Assembly: GCF_007859655.1 (NCBI RefSeq)
Contig: NZ_CP042304.1
Coordinates: forward strand, 744,001 to 808,000
Source of the DNA: Devosia ginsengisoli
Lineage (GTDB): Bacteria > Pseudomonadota > Alphaproteobacteria > Rhizobiales > Devosiaceae
Direction of reading: 5' to 3'
Length of the DNA: 64,000 bases
Position 1 is the first letter of the stretch, and every line of letters starts with the position of its first letter. Shown piece after piece: positions 53,765 to 61,719 of this stretch. The notes beneath the pieces are model-generated. The model ran no database searches, was not told the DNA's origin, and worked only from the letters and a program-made list of their open reading frames with translations. A program made the translations under genes and the position numbers.

Positions 53765-53960
53765 TGGTCGGCTCCTCCTTGGGAAAGGCATAGAAGAAAT
53801 TATACAGCGAATAGGCGAGGGCAGCGCCCACCAGCAGCGCCCAGAACATGTCGCCGCTCCACAGCAGCTCCCAGCCGAGCCAGAGCGCCAGGAACAGCAC
53901 CACGGCCACGCGCCGCCAGAGCGGGCGGAACCAGTTCAGATCACTTTGCTTGAGCGCCAT
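53709..53960 (-). CDS. Small membrane protein in the iol operon (DUF3329-like)
   Basis: The 83-residue protein has a WFRPLWRRVAVVLFLALWLG segment and a second helix (MFWALLVGAALAYSLYNFFY), then an acidic Pro-rich tail. It resembles short rhizobial proteins annotated DUF3329 that I recall beside inositol genes; the identification is tentative. ATG 53960 follows GAGGGGACC. Its last 56 bases overlap the iolB start, so the two are translationally linked. Function unknown. Confidence 0.65.
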   Translation of the reverse strand: MALKQSDLNWFRPLWRRVAVVLFLALWLGWELLWSGDMFWALLVGAALAYSLYNFFYAFPKEEPTNEQIQPPDTPEGDDGPRP

Positions 53961-54005
53961 CGGGTCCCCTCGGACAAATCCACATTGACCATGCTCTAGC
54001 ACAGC

Positions 54006-54923
54006 TCACCCCTTGGGAAAGCCCTCGGTCTCGACCGTGTAGCCCGCCGCCGTCATCACGCGCATGAGTTCCCTGTGGCCCACCTGCGCCATTCGGAGCG
54101 GCGTGTTCTTGACCGGATCCTGTTCGGCCTCGACCACGAACCAGCCTTCATAGCCGTAATCGGCGAATTTCTGCACGATGGCCCCGAAATCCAGCGATCC
54201 ATCACCCGGCACGGTGAAGGCGCCAAGTGCGACCGCATCGAGGAAGCTCTGCTTGCTGCGGTCCAGCCCGTCGACCACGGCGCGGCGAATATCCTTCACA
54301 TGCACATGGGTGATGCGGGCGTGGTGATTGTCGATGGCGCGCAGCACATCGCCCCCGGCAAAGGCCAGGTGCCCGGCATCGAGCAGCAGCGGAATGCCTT
54401 CGCCCGAATGGCGCATGAAGGCGTCGAGCTCCGGCTCGGTCTCCACCACGGCGGCCATATGATGATGATAGGCGAGGGGCATGCCCTGTTCCGCGCACCA
54501 CTCGCCAAAGGCCGTCACCTTCCGCGCATAGGCCTTCATCTCGTCATCGGAGAGTTTGGGCTTCTGCGCCAACGGAATTTCGCGCTTGCCCTGAATGGAA
54601 CGGCCCACTTCGCCATAGACGATGCAGGGCGCGTTGACCGCCTTGAACAGGTCGATCATCGGCGCGATGCGGTCCTGGTTGGCCGAAATGTCTTCATCGA
54701 CCAGCGTGCCGGAAAACCAGCCGCCGCACAGCGTCACATCGGCCGCCCTAAGAATGGGCAGCATGACGGCAGGATCGTCAGGAAAACGACGACCTTTCTC
54801 CATGCCGGTAAAGCCCGCCGAGCGAGATTGGCGCAGGCATTCCTCCAGCGACACGTCATCGCTCAATTCCACCAGATCGTCGTTCCACCACGCGATGGGC
54901 GACATGCCGAGTTTAGCTTTCAT
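54006..54923 (-). CDS. iolE: Inosose dehydratase
   Basis: IolE dehydrates scyllo-inosose to the trione substrate of IolD. The 305-residue xylose-isomerase-like TIM barrel begins KLGMSPIAWWNDDLVEL and has the family segments PLAYHHHMAAVVETEPELDA, LLLDAGHLAFAGGD and ITHVHVKDIR, with metal-binding Glu, Asp and His. ATG 54923 follows GAGAGGAAC. It lies 11 bp after iolD. An open frame continuing upstream through iolD in another reading is an artefact. Confidence 0.93.
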   Translation of the reverse strand: MKAKLGMSPIAWWNDDLVELSDDVSLEECLRQSRSAGFTGMEKGRRFPDDPAVMLPILRAADVTLCGGWFSGTLVDEDISANQDRIAPMIDLFKAVNAPCIVYGEVGRSIQGKREIPLAQKPKLSDDEMKAYARKVTAFGEWCAEQGMPLAYHHHMAAVVETEPELDAFMRHSGEGIPLLLDAGHLAFAGGDVLRAIDNHHARITHVHVKDIRRAVVDGLDRSKQSFLDAVALGAFTVPGDGSLDFGAIVQKFADYGYEGWFVVEAEQDPVKNTPLRMAQVGHRELMRVMTAAGYTVETEGFPKG

Positions 54924-54934
54924 CTTCGTTCCTC

Positions 54935-56782
54935 TCAGCCGGCTCGCTGCGCTTTCAGCGCCACCACATAGGCCTCGCGTGCTGCATTTACCTGCGGCCG
55001 GTCGCTGACTTCTGGCACCGCCACGTCCCACCAATGCCCACCGGCATCGGTGGTGATGAGCGGGTCGGTGTCGATGACGATAACAACGGTGCGGTCGACG
55101 CTCTCTGTTTCCTGCAGGGCCGTTTCCAGCTCGGCGACGGACGCCACCTTGCGCGCTACCGCACCCATCGACGCCGCATGGGCGGCAAAATCGATTCCGG
55201 GCAGAGTGACATGCTGCGTATCCTTCAAGAGATTGTTGAAGTTGGCGCCGCCGGTCGCCATCTGCAGCCGGTTGATGCAGCCATAGCCGGCATTGTCCAG
55301 CAGCACGATGGTCAGCTTGGCCCCCAGCATGATCGAGCTGGCGATTTCTGAATTCAGCATCATATAGCTGCCATCGCCGACCATCACGACCACGTCGTCC
55401 TTGGGCCGGGCCAGCTTGACGCCGAGCCCGCCGGCAATTTCGTAGCCCATGGTCGAGAAGCCGTATTCGAGGTGGTAGCTGCCCGGCGCATCGGCCTTCC
55501 AAAGCTTGTGCAATTCCCCCGGCAAACCACCCGCCGCGCAGACCAGAGTGGCGCTCTGCCGGGCCCGCTGCACGGCGCCGATCACCTGAGCGTCGGAAGG
55601 CAGTTCGGCATTGGTGCTTGATGTGGCCTGGTCGGCGGCCACCAGCCATTCATCCTTGCCCGCTTGCGCCTTGTCGGTCCAGGCCTCGTCGGCCTGCCAG
55701 CCGGTCAGCGCGGCGTTCAGCGCTTCCAGCCCGGCCCGGGCATCCGCAACGAGGGGCAGGGCCTGATGCTTATGGGCATCGAAAACCTGCACATTGAGCC
55801 CGATGATCTTCAGATCATCATTCTTGAACAAAGCCCACGAGCCAGTGGTGAAATCCTGCAACCGCGTGCCCACCGCCAGCACCAGGTCGGCCTCTTCGGC
55901 CAACTGGTTGGACGCCGACGTACCGGTTACGCCGACCGAACCCATATTCAGCGGATGATCATGCGGCAGGCTGGACTTGCCGGCCTGCGTCTCCAGCACC
56001 GGCACGCCATGGATTTCGGCAAACTTGCGCAGCGTATCGCTTGCCTCGGAATAGAGCACGCCGCCGCCGGCAATGATCATCGGCTTGCTCGCCTTGAGCA
56101 GCGCAGCCGCGGCCGTGGCGAATTCGTCGGCATCGGGCATGATCCGCCTGACGGTCCAGACCTTTTCGGCAAAGAAGCTCTCGGGATAATCGTAGGCCTC
56201 GGCCTGCACATCCTGGCATAGGCTGAGCGTCACCGGCCCGCATTCGGCAGGATCGGTCAGCACGGCCATGGCGCGGCGCAAGGCGGGGATGATCTGCTCG
56301 GGCCGCGTGATGCGGTCGAAATAGCGGCTCACCGGCCGGAAGCAGTCATTGACGGAAACCGTGCCGTCGCCGAAATCCTCCACCTGCTGCAAGACCGGGT
56401 CGGGCAGGCGGTTGGCGAAGACGTCGCCCGGCAGCAGCAGCACCGGCAGCCGGTTCACATGCGCCAGAGCGGCCGCCGTCACCATGTTGAGCGCGCCCGG
56501 TCCGATGGAACTGGTACAGGCCATAAAGCGGCGGCGGAAGCTGGCCTTGGCATAGGCGATGGCGGCATGGGCCATGCCCTGCTCATTCTGCCCGCGATAG
56601 GTCGGCAGTTCATCCTTCACGGCATAAAGCGCCTCGCCGACGCCGGCCACATTGCCATGCCCGAAAATAGCGAAGACACCGCCGAAGATCGGCACGGTCT
56701 CGCCGTCGATCACGGTCTTCTGCGCGGTCATGAACCGCGCCACGGCCTGGGCCATCGTCAGTCGGATCGTCTTCTGGCTCAT
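54935..56782 (-). CDS. iolD: 3D-(3,5/4)-trihydroxycyclohexane-1,2-dione acylhydrolase
   Basis: IolD hydrolyses the cyclic dione to 5-deoxy-glucuronate. The 615-residue thiamine-diphosphate enzyme has the N-terminal Glu region (GGVFAIFGHGNVAGVGEALY), the central domain and the ThDP motif VVMVGDGSYMMLNSEIASSI extending to VLLDNAGYGCIN. ATG 56782 follows GAGGAAC; the family begins KTIRLTMAQAVARFM. It is separated from iolC by an inverted repeat of the CTTGTCGAA family, which could create differential expression within the operon. Confidence 0.94.
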   Translation of the reverse strand: MSQKTIRLTMAQAVARFMTAQKTVIDGETVPIFGGVFAIFGHGNVAGVGEALYAVKDELPTYRGQNEQGMAHAAIAYAKASFRRRFMACTSSIGPGALNMVTAAALAHVNRLPVLLLPGDVFANRLPDPVLQQVEDFGDGTVSVNDCFRPVSRYFDRITRPEQIIPALRRAMAVLTDPAECGPVTLSLCQDVQAEAYDYPESFFAEKVWTVRRIMPDADEFATAAAALLKASKPMIIAGGGVLYSEASDTLRKFAEIHGVPVLETQAGKSSLPHDHPLNMGSVGVTGTSASNQLAEEADLVLAVGTRLQDFTTGSWALFKNDDLKIIGLNVQVFDAHKHQALPLVADARAGLEALNAALTGWQADEAWTDKAQAGKDEWLVAADQATSSTNAELPSDAQVIGAVQRARQSATLVCAAGGLPGELHKLWKADAPGSYHLEYGFSTMGYEIAGGLGVKLARPKDDVVVMVGDGSYMMLNSEIASSIMLGAKLTIVLLDNAGYGCINRLQMATGGANFNNLLKDTQHVTLPGIDFAAHAASMGAVARKVASVAELETALQETESVDRTVVIVIDTDPLITTDAGGHWWDVAVPEVSDRPQVNAAREAYVVALKAQRAG

Positions 56783-56810
56783 CGGCCTGTTCCTCAATTC
56801 AGTCAGTAGA

Positions 56811-56893
56811 CCTCATCCTGAGCTTGTCGAAGGACGGGGTCGTGGCAATGTCATGCCAGATCAACCTCGTGGTTCGACAGGCTCACCATGAGG
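56811..56893. repeat. Intergenic inverted repeat, CTTGTCGAA family
   Basis: The left arm is CCTCATCCTGAGCTTGTCGA plus AGGACGGGGT. The right arm, ending GCTCACCATGAGG, is of the other sub-type, so pairing is imperfect. It sits inside the iol operon between iolC and iolD. Confidence 0.75.
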
Positions 56894-56910
56894 TTGATTG
56901 TGAGCGCGGG

Positions 56911-58848
56911 CTAGGCCGCCTCGCTCTTGCCCAGCCGTTCCCATATCTCGACCAGCGCGCCGAACTTGCGCGCCATTTCGGCCACGGCCTGCTCGTCGCC
57001 GATCCTACCCGCCAGCCAGGCCTTTGCCGACTCGGCAAATATGGTGCGGCCCACGGCAAAGCCCTTGACGCTGCGCGCAGTGCGGGCGGCGGCAAAGCCA
57101 GCCTCCAGCGCCTCTTGCGGTGCCTCCAGCCCCAGCAGCACCACGCCGCGGCACAGCGGATCGCGCGTCTCAATGATGGTGTCGATGGCAGCCCAGGCGG
57201 CACGGCTGGCCTGCGGTTCGAGTTTCCACCAATCCGGCCTGACGCCGGCATCGTAGATCTCGCCCAACACGCGCGCCACCGTGTCGTCATCCAGCGCGCC
57301 ATGCCGGCTGGCGATGATCTCGATCAGCAATTCGCGACCAACCTTGCGGGCCGCTTCATAGGCCGTGCGCAGTTTGTCGATCTGCTCGCGCTTCAACTCC
57401 TCCAGATCGTCCGGATGATAGAAGCACAGCACCTTGATGCAATGATCCACCGGCCAATCCACCAGCCGCGAGCCCAGGTCTTGGCTGAATTCGAATTGCA
57501 GCGGCCGCGAGCCGGGCAGTTCGATCGGCTTGCCGATCCAGAAATCCGGCAATGCCCCCGCGGCAAACAGTGCATCCCGCCCATATTTGTCGTCCAGCAG
57601 CATGCCGAAGCCGGGTCGGCCCTTGGCGACGTTTGCGGCCGCCTTGACGGCAAGCGCCTTGAAGGCCGGGATGCGCGCCAGCAATTGTGCATCGCCATTG
57701 GCGAGTTCTTCGAGCTGGCTGCGATGGTCGATGGCCAAGGCCATGAGGCTAGGAATTTCCCGCCGGCGATTGGTTGCCCAGTGAAGGTGGTTGAGCGCGG
57801 CATCCTTGCGCAAAGCGCGCTCCGTGCTGCCATGCTCGAGGAAGTAGGTGAGTTCCGGCCAGCTCGGATATTCCGGTGCGCAGAGCAGGCGGCTGACGGC
57901 GAAGGCGCCGCAGGCATTGGCCCAAGTCGCGCTGGTGGCGTGTTTCTCGCCGCGCAGCCAACCCCGCAGCCAGCCGCTCATGAAAGCGTCGCCCGCACCC
58001 AGTACGTTATAGACCTCGATGGGAAAGCCCTTGCCGACAATGCCCTGTTCCAAGTCGTCGGGTATCGGGCCGTCATAGACGATACAGCCCATGGGCCCGC
58101 GCTTCAGGACAATCGTGGCGGAGGACAGGCCGCGGATCGTCCTGAGCGCGGAGAGCAGGTCGGCCTGGCCGGAAGCGATGAGCACTTCTTCCTCGGTGCC
58201 GACGATGAGATCGCAATCGGGCAGCACGGACTGGTATGTCCGCGACACCACATCCGAGGCGACATAGCGCGAAAAGCCCGCTTCATGCCCCGCCAGTCCC
58301 CACAGATTGGGGCGGTAGTCGATGTCGAAGGCGATCAGCGCGCCATTGGCTTTGGCGATGCTGATCGCCTTTTTCTGCGCGGCTTCGCTATTGGCGCGGC
58401 TGAAATGGGTTCCGGTGACCACAATGGCCCGCGCCGAGCGGATCAGATCTTCGTCGATGTCGCTCTCGTCGAGCGCCATGTCGGCGCAGTCGGTGCGGTA
58501 GAAGATCATCGGCGAAACGCCTTCGGCTTCCACCGACAGCAGCACCAGCGCCGTCAGGCGTTCGGGGTCGGTGGCGATGCCCTTGGTCTCGACGCCCTCG
58601 CGGACCAGCTGTTCGCGGATGAAGCGGCCCATCTGCTCATTGCCGACGCGGGTGATCAGACCCGATTTGAGGCCGAGCCTTGCGGTGCCGACGGCAATAT
58701 TGGTCGGGCAGCCGCCCACAGACTTGGCAAAGCTCCCGACATCTTCGAGCCGCGTGCCGATCTGCTGGCCATAGAGGTCGACAGAGGCGCGCCCGATAGT
58801 GATGACGTCGAGCGGCAGCGTCTCCTGCTGCTGATGCGCATTCGTCAC
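56911..58848 (-). CDS. iolC: IolC: 5-dehydro-2-deoxygluconokinase fused to a DUF2090 aldolase-like domain
   Basis: The 645-residue protein combines two functions. Residues about 1-320 form a PfkB kinase (SVGGCPTNIAVGTARLG, GTEEEVLIASGQADLL, NVLGAGDAFMSGWLRG) that phosphorylates 2-deoxy-5-keto-gluconate. Residues about 330-645 form a DUF2090/IolJ-like domain (GMLLDDKYGRDAL, HCIKVLCFYHPDD, LLIEIIASRHG, VGRTIFAESAKAWLAG) predicted to be the following aldolase, giving malonate semialdehyde and dihydroxyacetone phosphate. The fusion is common in alphaproteobacteria. Translation starts at GTG 58848, with GGAG upstream. Confidence 0.92.
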   Translation of the reverse strand: MTNAHQQQETLPLDVITIGRASVDLYGQQIGTRLEDVGSFAKSVGGCPTNIAVGTARLGLKSGLITRVGNEQMGRFIREQLVREGVETKGIATDPERLTALVLLSVEAEGVSPMIFYRTDCADMALDESDIDEDLIRSARAIVVTGTHFSRANSEAAQKKAISIAKANGALIAFDIDYRPNLWGLAGHEAGFSRYVASDVVSRTYQSVLPDCDLIVGTEEEVLIASGQADLLSALRTIRGLSSATIVLKRGPMGCIVYDGPIPDDLEQGIVGKGFPIEVYNVLGAGDAFMSGWLRGWLRGEKHATSATWANACGAFAVSRLLCAPEYPSWPELTYFLEHGSTERALRKDAALNHLHWATNRRREIPSLMALAIDHRSQLEELANGDAQLLARIPAFKALAVKAAANVAKGRPGFGMLLDDKYGRDALFAAGALPDFWIGKPIELPGSRPLQFEFSQDLGSRLVDWPVDHCIKVLCFYHPDDLEELKREQIDKLRTAYEAARKVGRELLIEIIASRHGALDDDTVARVLGEIYDAGVRPDWWKLEPQASRAAWAAIDTIIETRDPLCRGVVLLGLEAPQEALEAGFAAARTARSVKGFAVGRTIFAESAKAWLAGRIGDEQAVAEMARKFGALVEIWERLGKSEAA

Positions 58849-58916
58849 TCCGGTCTCCTCATGGCCGCTTCGCTCTACCGAAACACGAAACATAAGTTCC
58901 GACTATTCGTCAATGT

Positions 58917-58940
58917 GGAATGTTCGTTCCAATTGTGGAA
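58917..58940. promoter_or_regulatory. iol box upstream of iolC, GGAA-N6-TTCC-N6-GGAA
   Basis: GGAA at 58917, TTCC at 58927 and GGAA at 58937 are spaced by exactly 10 bp. GGAA-N6-TTCC is the motif I recall for IolR of Sinorhizobium meliloti. An extra TTCC at 58897 keeps the same 10-bp phase. Confidence 0.65.
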
Positions 58941-58957
58941 CTTGCGCCTGCTGTGGC

Positions 58958-59800
58958 TTATCGGCGGCGGCGCTTCTCGGCAATGCTCACGGTAAGGGCC
59001 ATGGCAAAGGCCATGCTGGCCGAAAGCGAGCGGAATCCGGCGTGGTCCGCCTCCACCACCTCGAACCATTCCCGCGAGCATTCGGCCAGCGGTGAAAAGG
59101 CGGAATCGGTGAGCGACACCACCGGAATGCCCCGCGCCGCCAGCGCCCGTGCCTGGGCGGCGCTTTCCGAGGCATAGGGCGAAAAGCTGATGGCGAAAGC
59201 GGCATCGTCAGGCGTCGCCATGGCCAGCAGGTCATCGTCTATGCCGGCCGAGGTGCCGACCAGTTGGCAGCGCACTTTCAGCTTGCCGAAGGCGTAGGCC
59301 ATGTAGCTGCTGATGGGGTAGGAGCGCCGCTTGGCGATGAGGTAGATGGTCTCGGCATTGGCCAGCAGCGTCACCGCGCGCTCGAAGGCATCGGGCTCCA
59401 CAGCGGTCGCTATCGTATCGATCGAGCGGTGCGCCGCAGCGATGAAGCCGTTGAAAATCGTGGTGCTTTCCGCCAGTGCCGCGCCATCCTGCTCCAAGGC
59501 GCGCAGGCGCTCCTCATAGGACGAGGTGCGTTCGCGCAGGCGGGCGCGGAACAGCAATTGCAGGCCGGAAAAGCCGTCAAAGCCGAATTGCTGGGCAAAG
59601 CGCACCAGCGTGGAGGGTTGCACATCGGCCGACAGGGCAATGCTGGCCGCCGTGCCGAAGGCGATATCGTCGGGATGGTCCAGCGCATAGGCCGCCACTT
59701 GGGTCAGCCGCTTGGGCAATTCGCCCCGCCGCTCCAGTATCGCGGCGCGCAAAGTGTCGAAATCCTGGGGCGGGGTGATTTTGGCTGATATCTCGGACAT
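58958..59800 (-). CDS. iolR: RpiR-family regulator of inositol catabolism
   Basis: The 280-residue protein has an N-terminal RpiR HTH (about 10-85; LPKRLTQVAAYALDHPDDIA, SADVQPSTLVRFAQQFGFDG) and a C-terminal SIS domain (RRSYPISSYMAYAFGKLKVR, FSPYASESAAQARALAARG) that binds phosphorylated sugar intermediates. IolR of S. meliloti is of this family. ATG 59800 follows GGAGCG. It is 109 bp upstream of iolC on the same strand, with an iol box in front of each gene, which suggests autoregulation and operon control. Confidence 0.9.
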   Translation of the reverse strand: MSEISAKITPPQDFDTLRAAILERRGELPKRLTQVAAYALDHPDDIAFGTAASIALSADVQPSTLVRFAQQFGFDGFSGLQLLFRARLRERTSSYEERLRALEQDGAALAESTTIFNGFIAAAHRSIDTIATAVEPDAFERAVTLLANAETIYLIAKRRSYPISSYMAYAFGKLKVRCQLVGTSAGIDDDLLAMATPDDAAFAISFSPYASESAAQARALAARGIPVVSLTDSAFSPLAECSREWFEVVEADHAGFRSLSASMAFAMALTVSIAEKRRRR

Positions 59801-59859
59801 TGGCGCGCTCCGGCTTTGCGCCACTAATCCTCAATCCGCGCCGCTGATCAAGAAAAATT

Positions 59860-59883
59860 GGAAATTTTATTCCGCATATGGAA
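59860..59883. promoter_or_regulatory. iol box upstream of iolR, GGAA-N6-TTCC-N6-GGAA
   Basis: GGAA at 59860, TTCC at 59870 and GGAA at 59880 repeat the layout seen before iolC, 60-83 bp upstream of the iolR ATG. Confidence 0.65.
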
Positions 59884-59921
59884 CGGCTGCCCCCGGGACA
59901 GATGCCGGGAACAGCGAGGCG

Positions 59922-60899
59922 TCAGGCCATGCTGAGCGTGCGCCGCTGGTTGGATTCCACCCAGAAGATGAAGGTGGAGGCGGCGAGGATCAGCGCCGCG
60001 CCCGGCCAGAACCAGACGGACGGCACCTGCGACAGGAAGAACCAGCCCAGGAGGCCACTGAGCGGCACCTTGAGATCGCCGAAGGGCTGCAGATAGGTCG
60101 CATCGGCCGCCTTGTAGGCCACGGCCAGCAGGTATTGCGCGGCAGCGGTGAGGGCGCCGAGCAGGACCAGCAGTAGGAGGGCAGTCCCGCCGGGCAGGGC
60201 GAAGACGTTGTCGGCAAGGCCCGCCGGCAGCAGGCCGGGGGCACCGATGCCGAGCGCCCAGACGGCGAGCAGGATCAGCAGATGATTCGGCGTCACCAGC
60301 ACGAGCAGCGAAATGGTCAGCGTTTCGGGGCTCTCGCCCTGCTTGCTGAGATATTTGGTCAGCACATCAGTCGTGGCCCAGAGGGCGGCGGCGATGACAG
60401 GCACCAGCGTCGACGAGGTCAGGCCTTCGGCGCCGACGCCCGAGACGATGATGGCACCGGCAAAGCCCACGAGAGCTGCCCCTATACGGGCAGCCGAAGC
60501 CCGCTCGCCGAGAAACAGCGTCGAGCCGAGAATGATGAAGAGCGGGCCGGTGGCCAAGAGGGTCACCATCTGCCAGATCGGTACGCCCGTGGCGAAACCA
60601 TAGACGAAGACATGCACGCCCAACGCCGAGGCAAAGGCACGGATTTCGTGGGTGATCGGGTGGCTGGTGCGCAGATTGCCGAGGCCGATACGCAGGATCA
60701 GCGGCAGGGCCAGCACCGAGGCAATGACATATTGCCAGAAGGCCATGCCAGTCGAGCTCATGCCGAAGCCGCCATACTCCACCGGGGTCGGCAGCGCCGA
60801 CTGCAGCAGATTGCTCCCGGCAAAGGCGAGACTTGCCACGATCATGAAGAAGGCGCCGGTTGCGGCGCCATTGCGGGGAAGAGAGGAAACCTGGCTCAT
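59922..60899 (-). CDS. ribN: Riboflavin transporter RibN (EamA/DMT family)
   Basis: The 325-residue protein has about ten predicted membrane helices in two EamA halves (FFMIVASLAFAGSNLLQSA, LVGFAGAIIVSGVGAEGL, DATYLQPFGDLKVPLSGLLG). EamA transporters have many substrates, but a complete FMN riboswitch upstream identifies this one as RibN, the riboflavin importer first characterised in Rhizobium leguminosarum. AAAGGA precedes ATG 60899, just after a hairpin. Riboflavin uptake would be shut off when FMN is high. It is convergent with nothing and follows iolR on the same strand after a 119-bp gap that holds the iolR box. Confidence 0.88.
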   Translation of the reverse strand: MSQVSSLPRNGAATGAFFMIVASLAFAGSNLLQSALPTPVEYGGFGMSSTGMAFWQYVIASVLALPLILRIGLGNLRTSHPITHEIRAFASALGVHVFVYGFATGVPIWQMVTLLATGPLFIILGSTLFLGERASAARIGAALVGFAGAIIVSGVGAEGLTSSTLVPVIAAALWATTDVLTKYLSKQGESPETLTISLLVLVTPNHLLILLAVWALGIGAPGLLPAGLADNVFALPGGTALLLLVLLGALTAAAQYLLAVAYKAADATYLQPFGDLKVPLSGLLGWFFLSQVPSVWFWPGAALILAASTFIFWVESNQRRTLSMA

Positions 60900-60911
60900 T
60901 AAAAGTCCTTT

Positions 60912-60938
60912 CCGTAACCAGTTTCCTCAGGGTTACGG
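60912..60938 (-). promoter_or_regulatory. Hairpin just upstream of the ribN ribosome-binding site
   Basis: CCGTAACC and GGTTACGG (minus strand) form an 8-bp stem with an 11-base loop containing CTGAGGAA, directly before the AAAGGA Shine-Dalgarno sequence. It may be part of the riboswitch expression platform. Confidence 0.5.
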
Positions 60939-61005
60939 GAAGTGGCGCCATTGCCTGCGCCCGGCCCAAAATGGGCTGCGGACGCCGACAAGCAGCGTTG
61001 GTCCC

Positions 61006-61146
61006 GTTCTCTTTCATCCGGACTATACCGTCGGCTCCGGAATTACACCGGATCTGCTGACCCCTCGGACACTGGTCCGAAAGCGCTCGCGGGCTTGGCG
61101 TTGCCGCCTTTACCGCCGGTGGGGAATCGCACCCCGCCCTGAGAAC
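61006..61146 (-). ncRNA. FMN riboswitch (RFN element) controlling ribN
   Basis: On the minus strand the element begins GTTCTCAGGGCGGGGTGCGA, continues through CCCACCGGCGGTA, AGCCCGCGAGCG, GGTCAGCAGATCCGGTG and GCCGACGGTATAGTCCGGAT, and closes with GAAAGAGAAC. These are the conserved parts of all six RFN helices in order. The variable helix between AGCCCGCGAGCG and the AGCAGATC part is CGGACCAGTGTCCG. FMN binding is expected to block ribN expression. Confidence 0.97.
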
Positions 61147-61174
61147 AATGCCGGACTATCGCCCGACACGAGGG

Positions 61175-61203
61175 AACATAGGGCAGGGGGCGGGGAGGGG
61201 CAA
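61175..61203 (-). promoter_or_regulatory. Promoter of the riboswitch-ribN transcript
   Basis: On the minus strand TTGCCC (61203-61198), a 17-bp spacer and TATGTT (61180-61175). A start site near 61168 would put about 20 bases before the riboswitch. Confidence 0.55.
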
Positions 61204-61305
61204 GTAGACACAAAGGTGTAACTGTGCGCCATCAGCGAACGATGAGGAAAATCTGTTCATGCCAAAGCGCCGCCTGTGATCGCGGTTGTCGTGTGTAGGC
61301 GGCCC

Positions 61306-61360
61306 CCGAGACGGCAGGTGCCTCTGAGTGATTTTAAAACTGAGACGCTTGCCGTCTCGG
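61306..61360. repeat. 11-bp inverted repeat with AT-containing loop
   Basis: CCGAGACGGCA (61306-61316) and TGCCGTCTCGG (61350-61360) pair exactly. The 33-base loop holds TGATTTTAAAACTGAG. It resembles neither of the surrounding repeat families; a small RNA or a terminator is possible. Confidence 0.45.
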
Positions 61361-61556
61361 AGTGCCGGTTTTTGGAACTGTACGGGGGATCGCGCACACG
61401 CTTCTGCCCGGACTCGAACCTGTGGGAGAGGCAAAACCCCCACCCGGCTCACTCCGCCACTGTTCGCCTGCAGGCCGCCGCGCGGAGTGATGGGGAGAGG
61501 ATACGCCTGATTTTGAGCAGGGAGGATAAGATGGATAAGTCGGTGCGCGTGAGTTA

Positions 61557-61683
61557 CCCCCACCCTCATTCCCTCCCCACAAGGGGGAGGGAAGTCTGGC
61601 CGGTGGACGCTGAAGCATCGAGGACATACGGAATGCAGTCATGCGCCTCCCTCCCCCTTGTGGGGAGGGAATGAGGGTGGGGG
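61557..61683. repeat. Perfect 36-bp inverted repeat
   Basis: Arms 61557-61592 and 61648-61683 are exact reverse complements, with the CCCTCCCCACAAGGGGGAGG core of the element at 27565. The 55-base loop is unrelated. It is located after the fusion gene stop (minus strand). Confidence 0.9.
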
Positions 61684-61719
61684 TATGTTTGGGCACGATC
61701 TACCTAGTCGGGTCCGATC

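Larger units (their letters stand above)
61204..61719. other. Gene-free region between ribN leader and the fusion gene
   Basis: This 516-bp stretch has no supported coding sequence. It holds an 11-bp inverted repeat with a 33-base spacer (61306-61316 with 61350-61360) and a perfect 36-bp inverted repeat (61557-61592 with 61648-61683). A frame at 61276-61674 translates largely through the repeat and is not convincing. Bases 61409-61430 look like a tRNA T-arm but no cloverleaf can be built. Confidence 0.5.

Noticed and set aside
54924..55649. N-terminal extension of iolE into iolD
   Set aside because: The extension reads iolD in another frame with no homology; iolE has its own ATG at 54923 with a ribosome-binding site.
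56824..58995. 723-codon open frame on the plus strand
   Set aside because: Antisense to iolC, which has full kinase and aldolase motifs.
61405..61480. tRNA-like T-arm sequence (GGACTCGAACC)
   Set aside because: The flanking bases do not form a T-stem, anticodon arm or acceptor stem on either strand.
61276..61674. 132-codon frame on the plus strand
   Set aside because: Its second half translates the 36-bp inverted repeat and the first half has no homology-like features or ribosome site.
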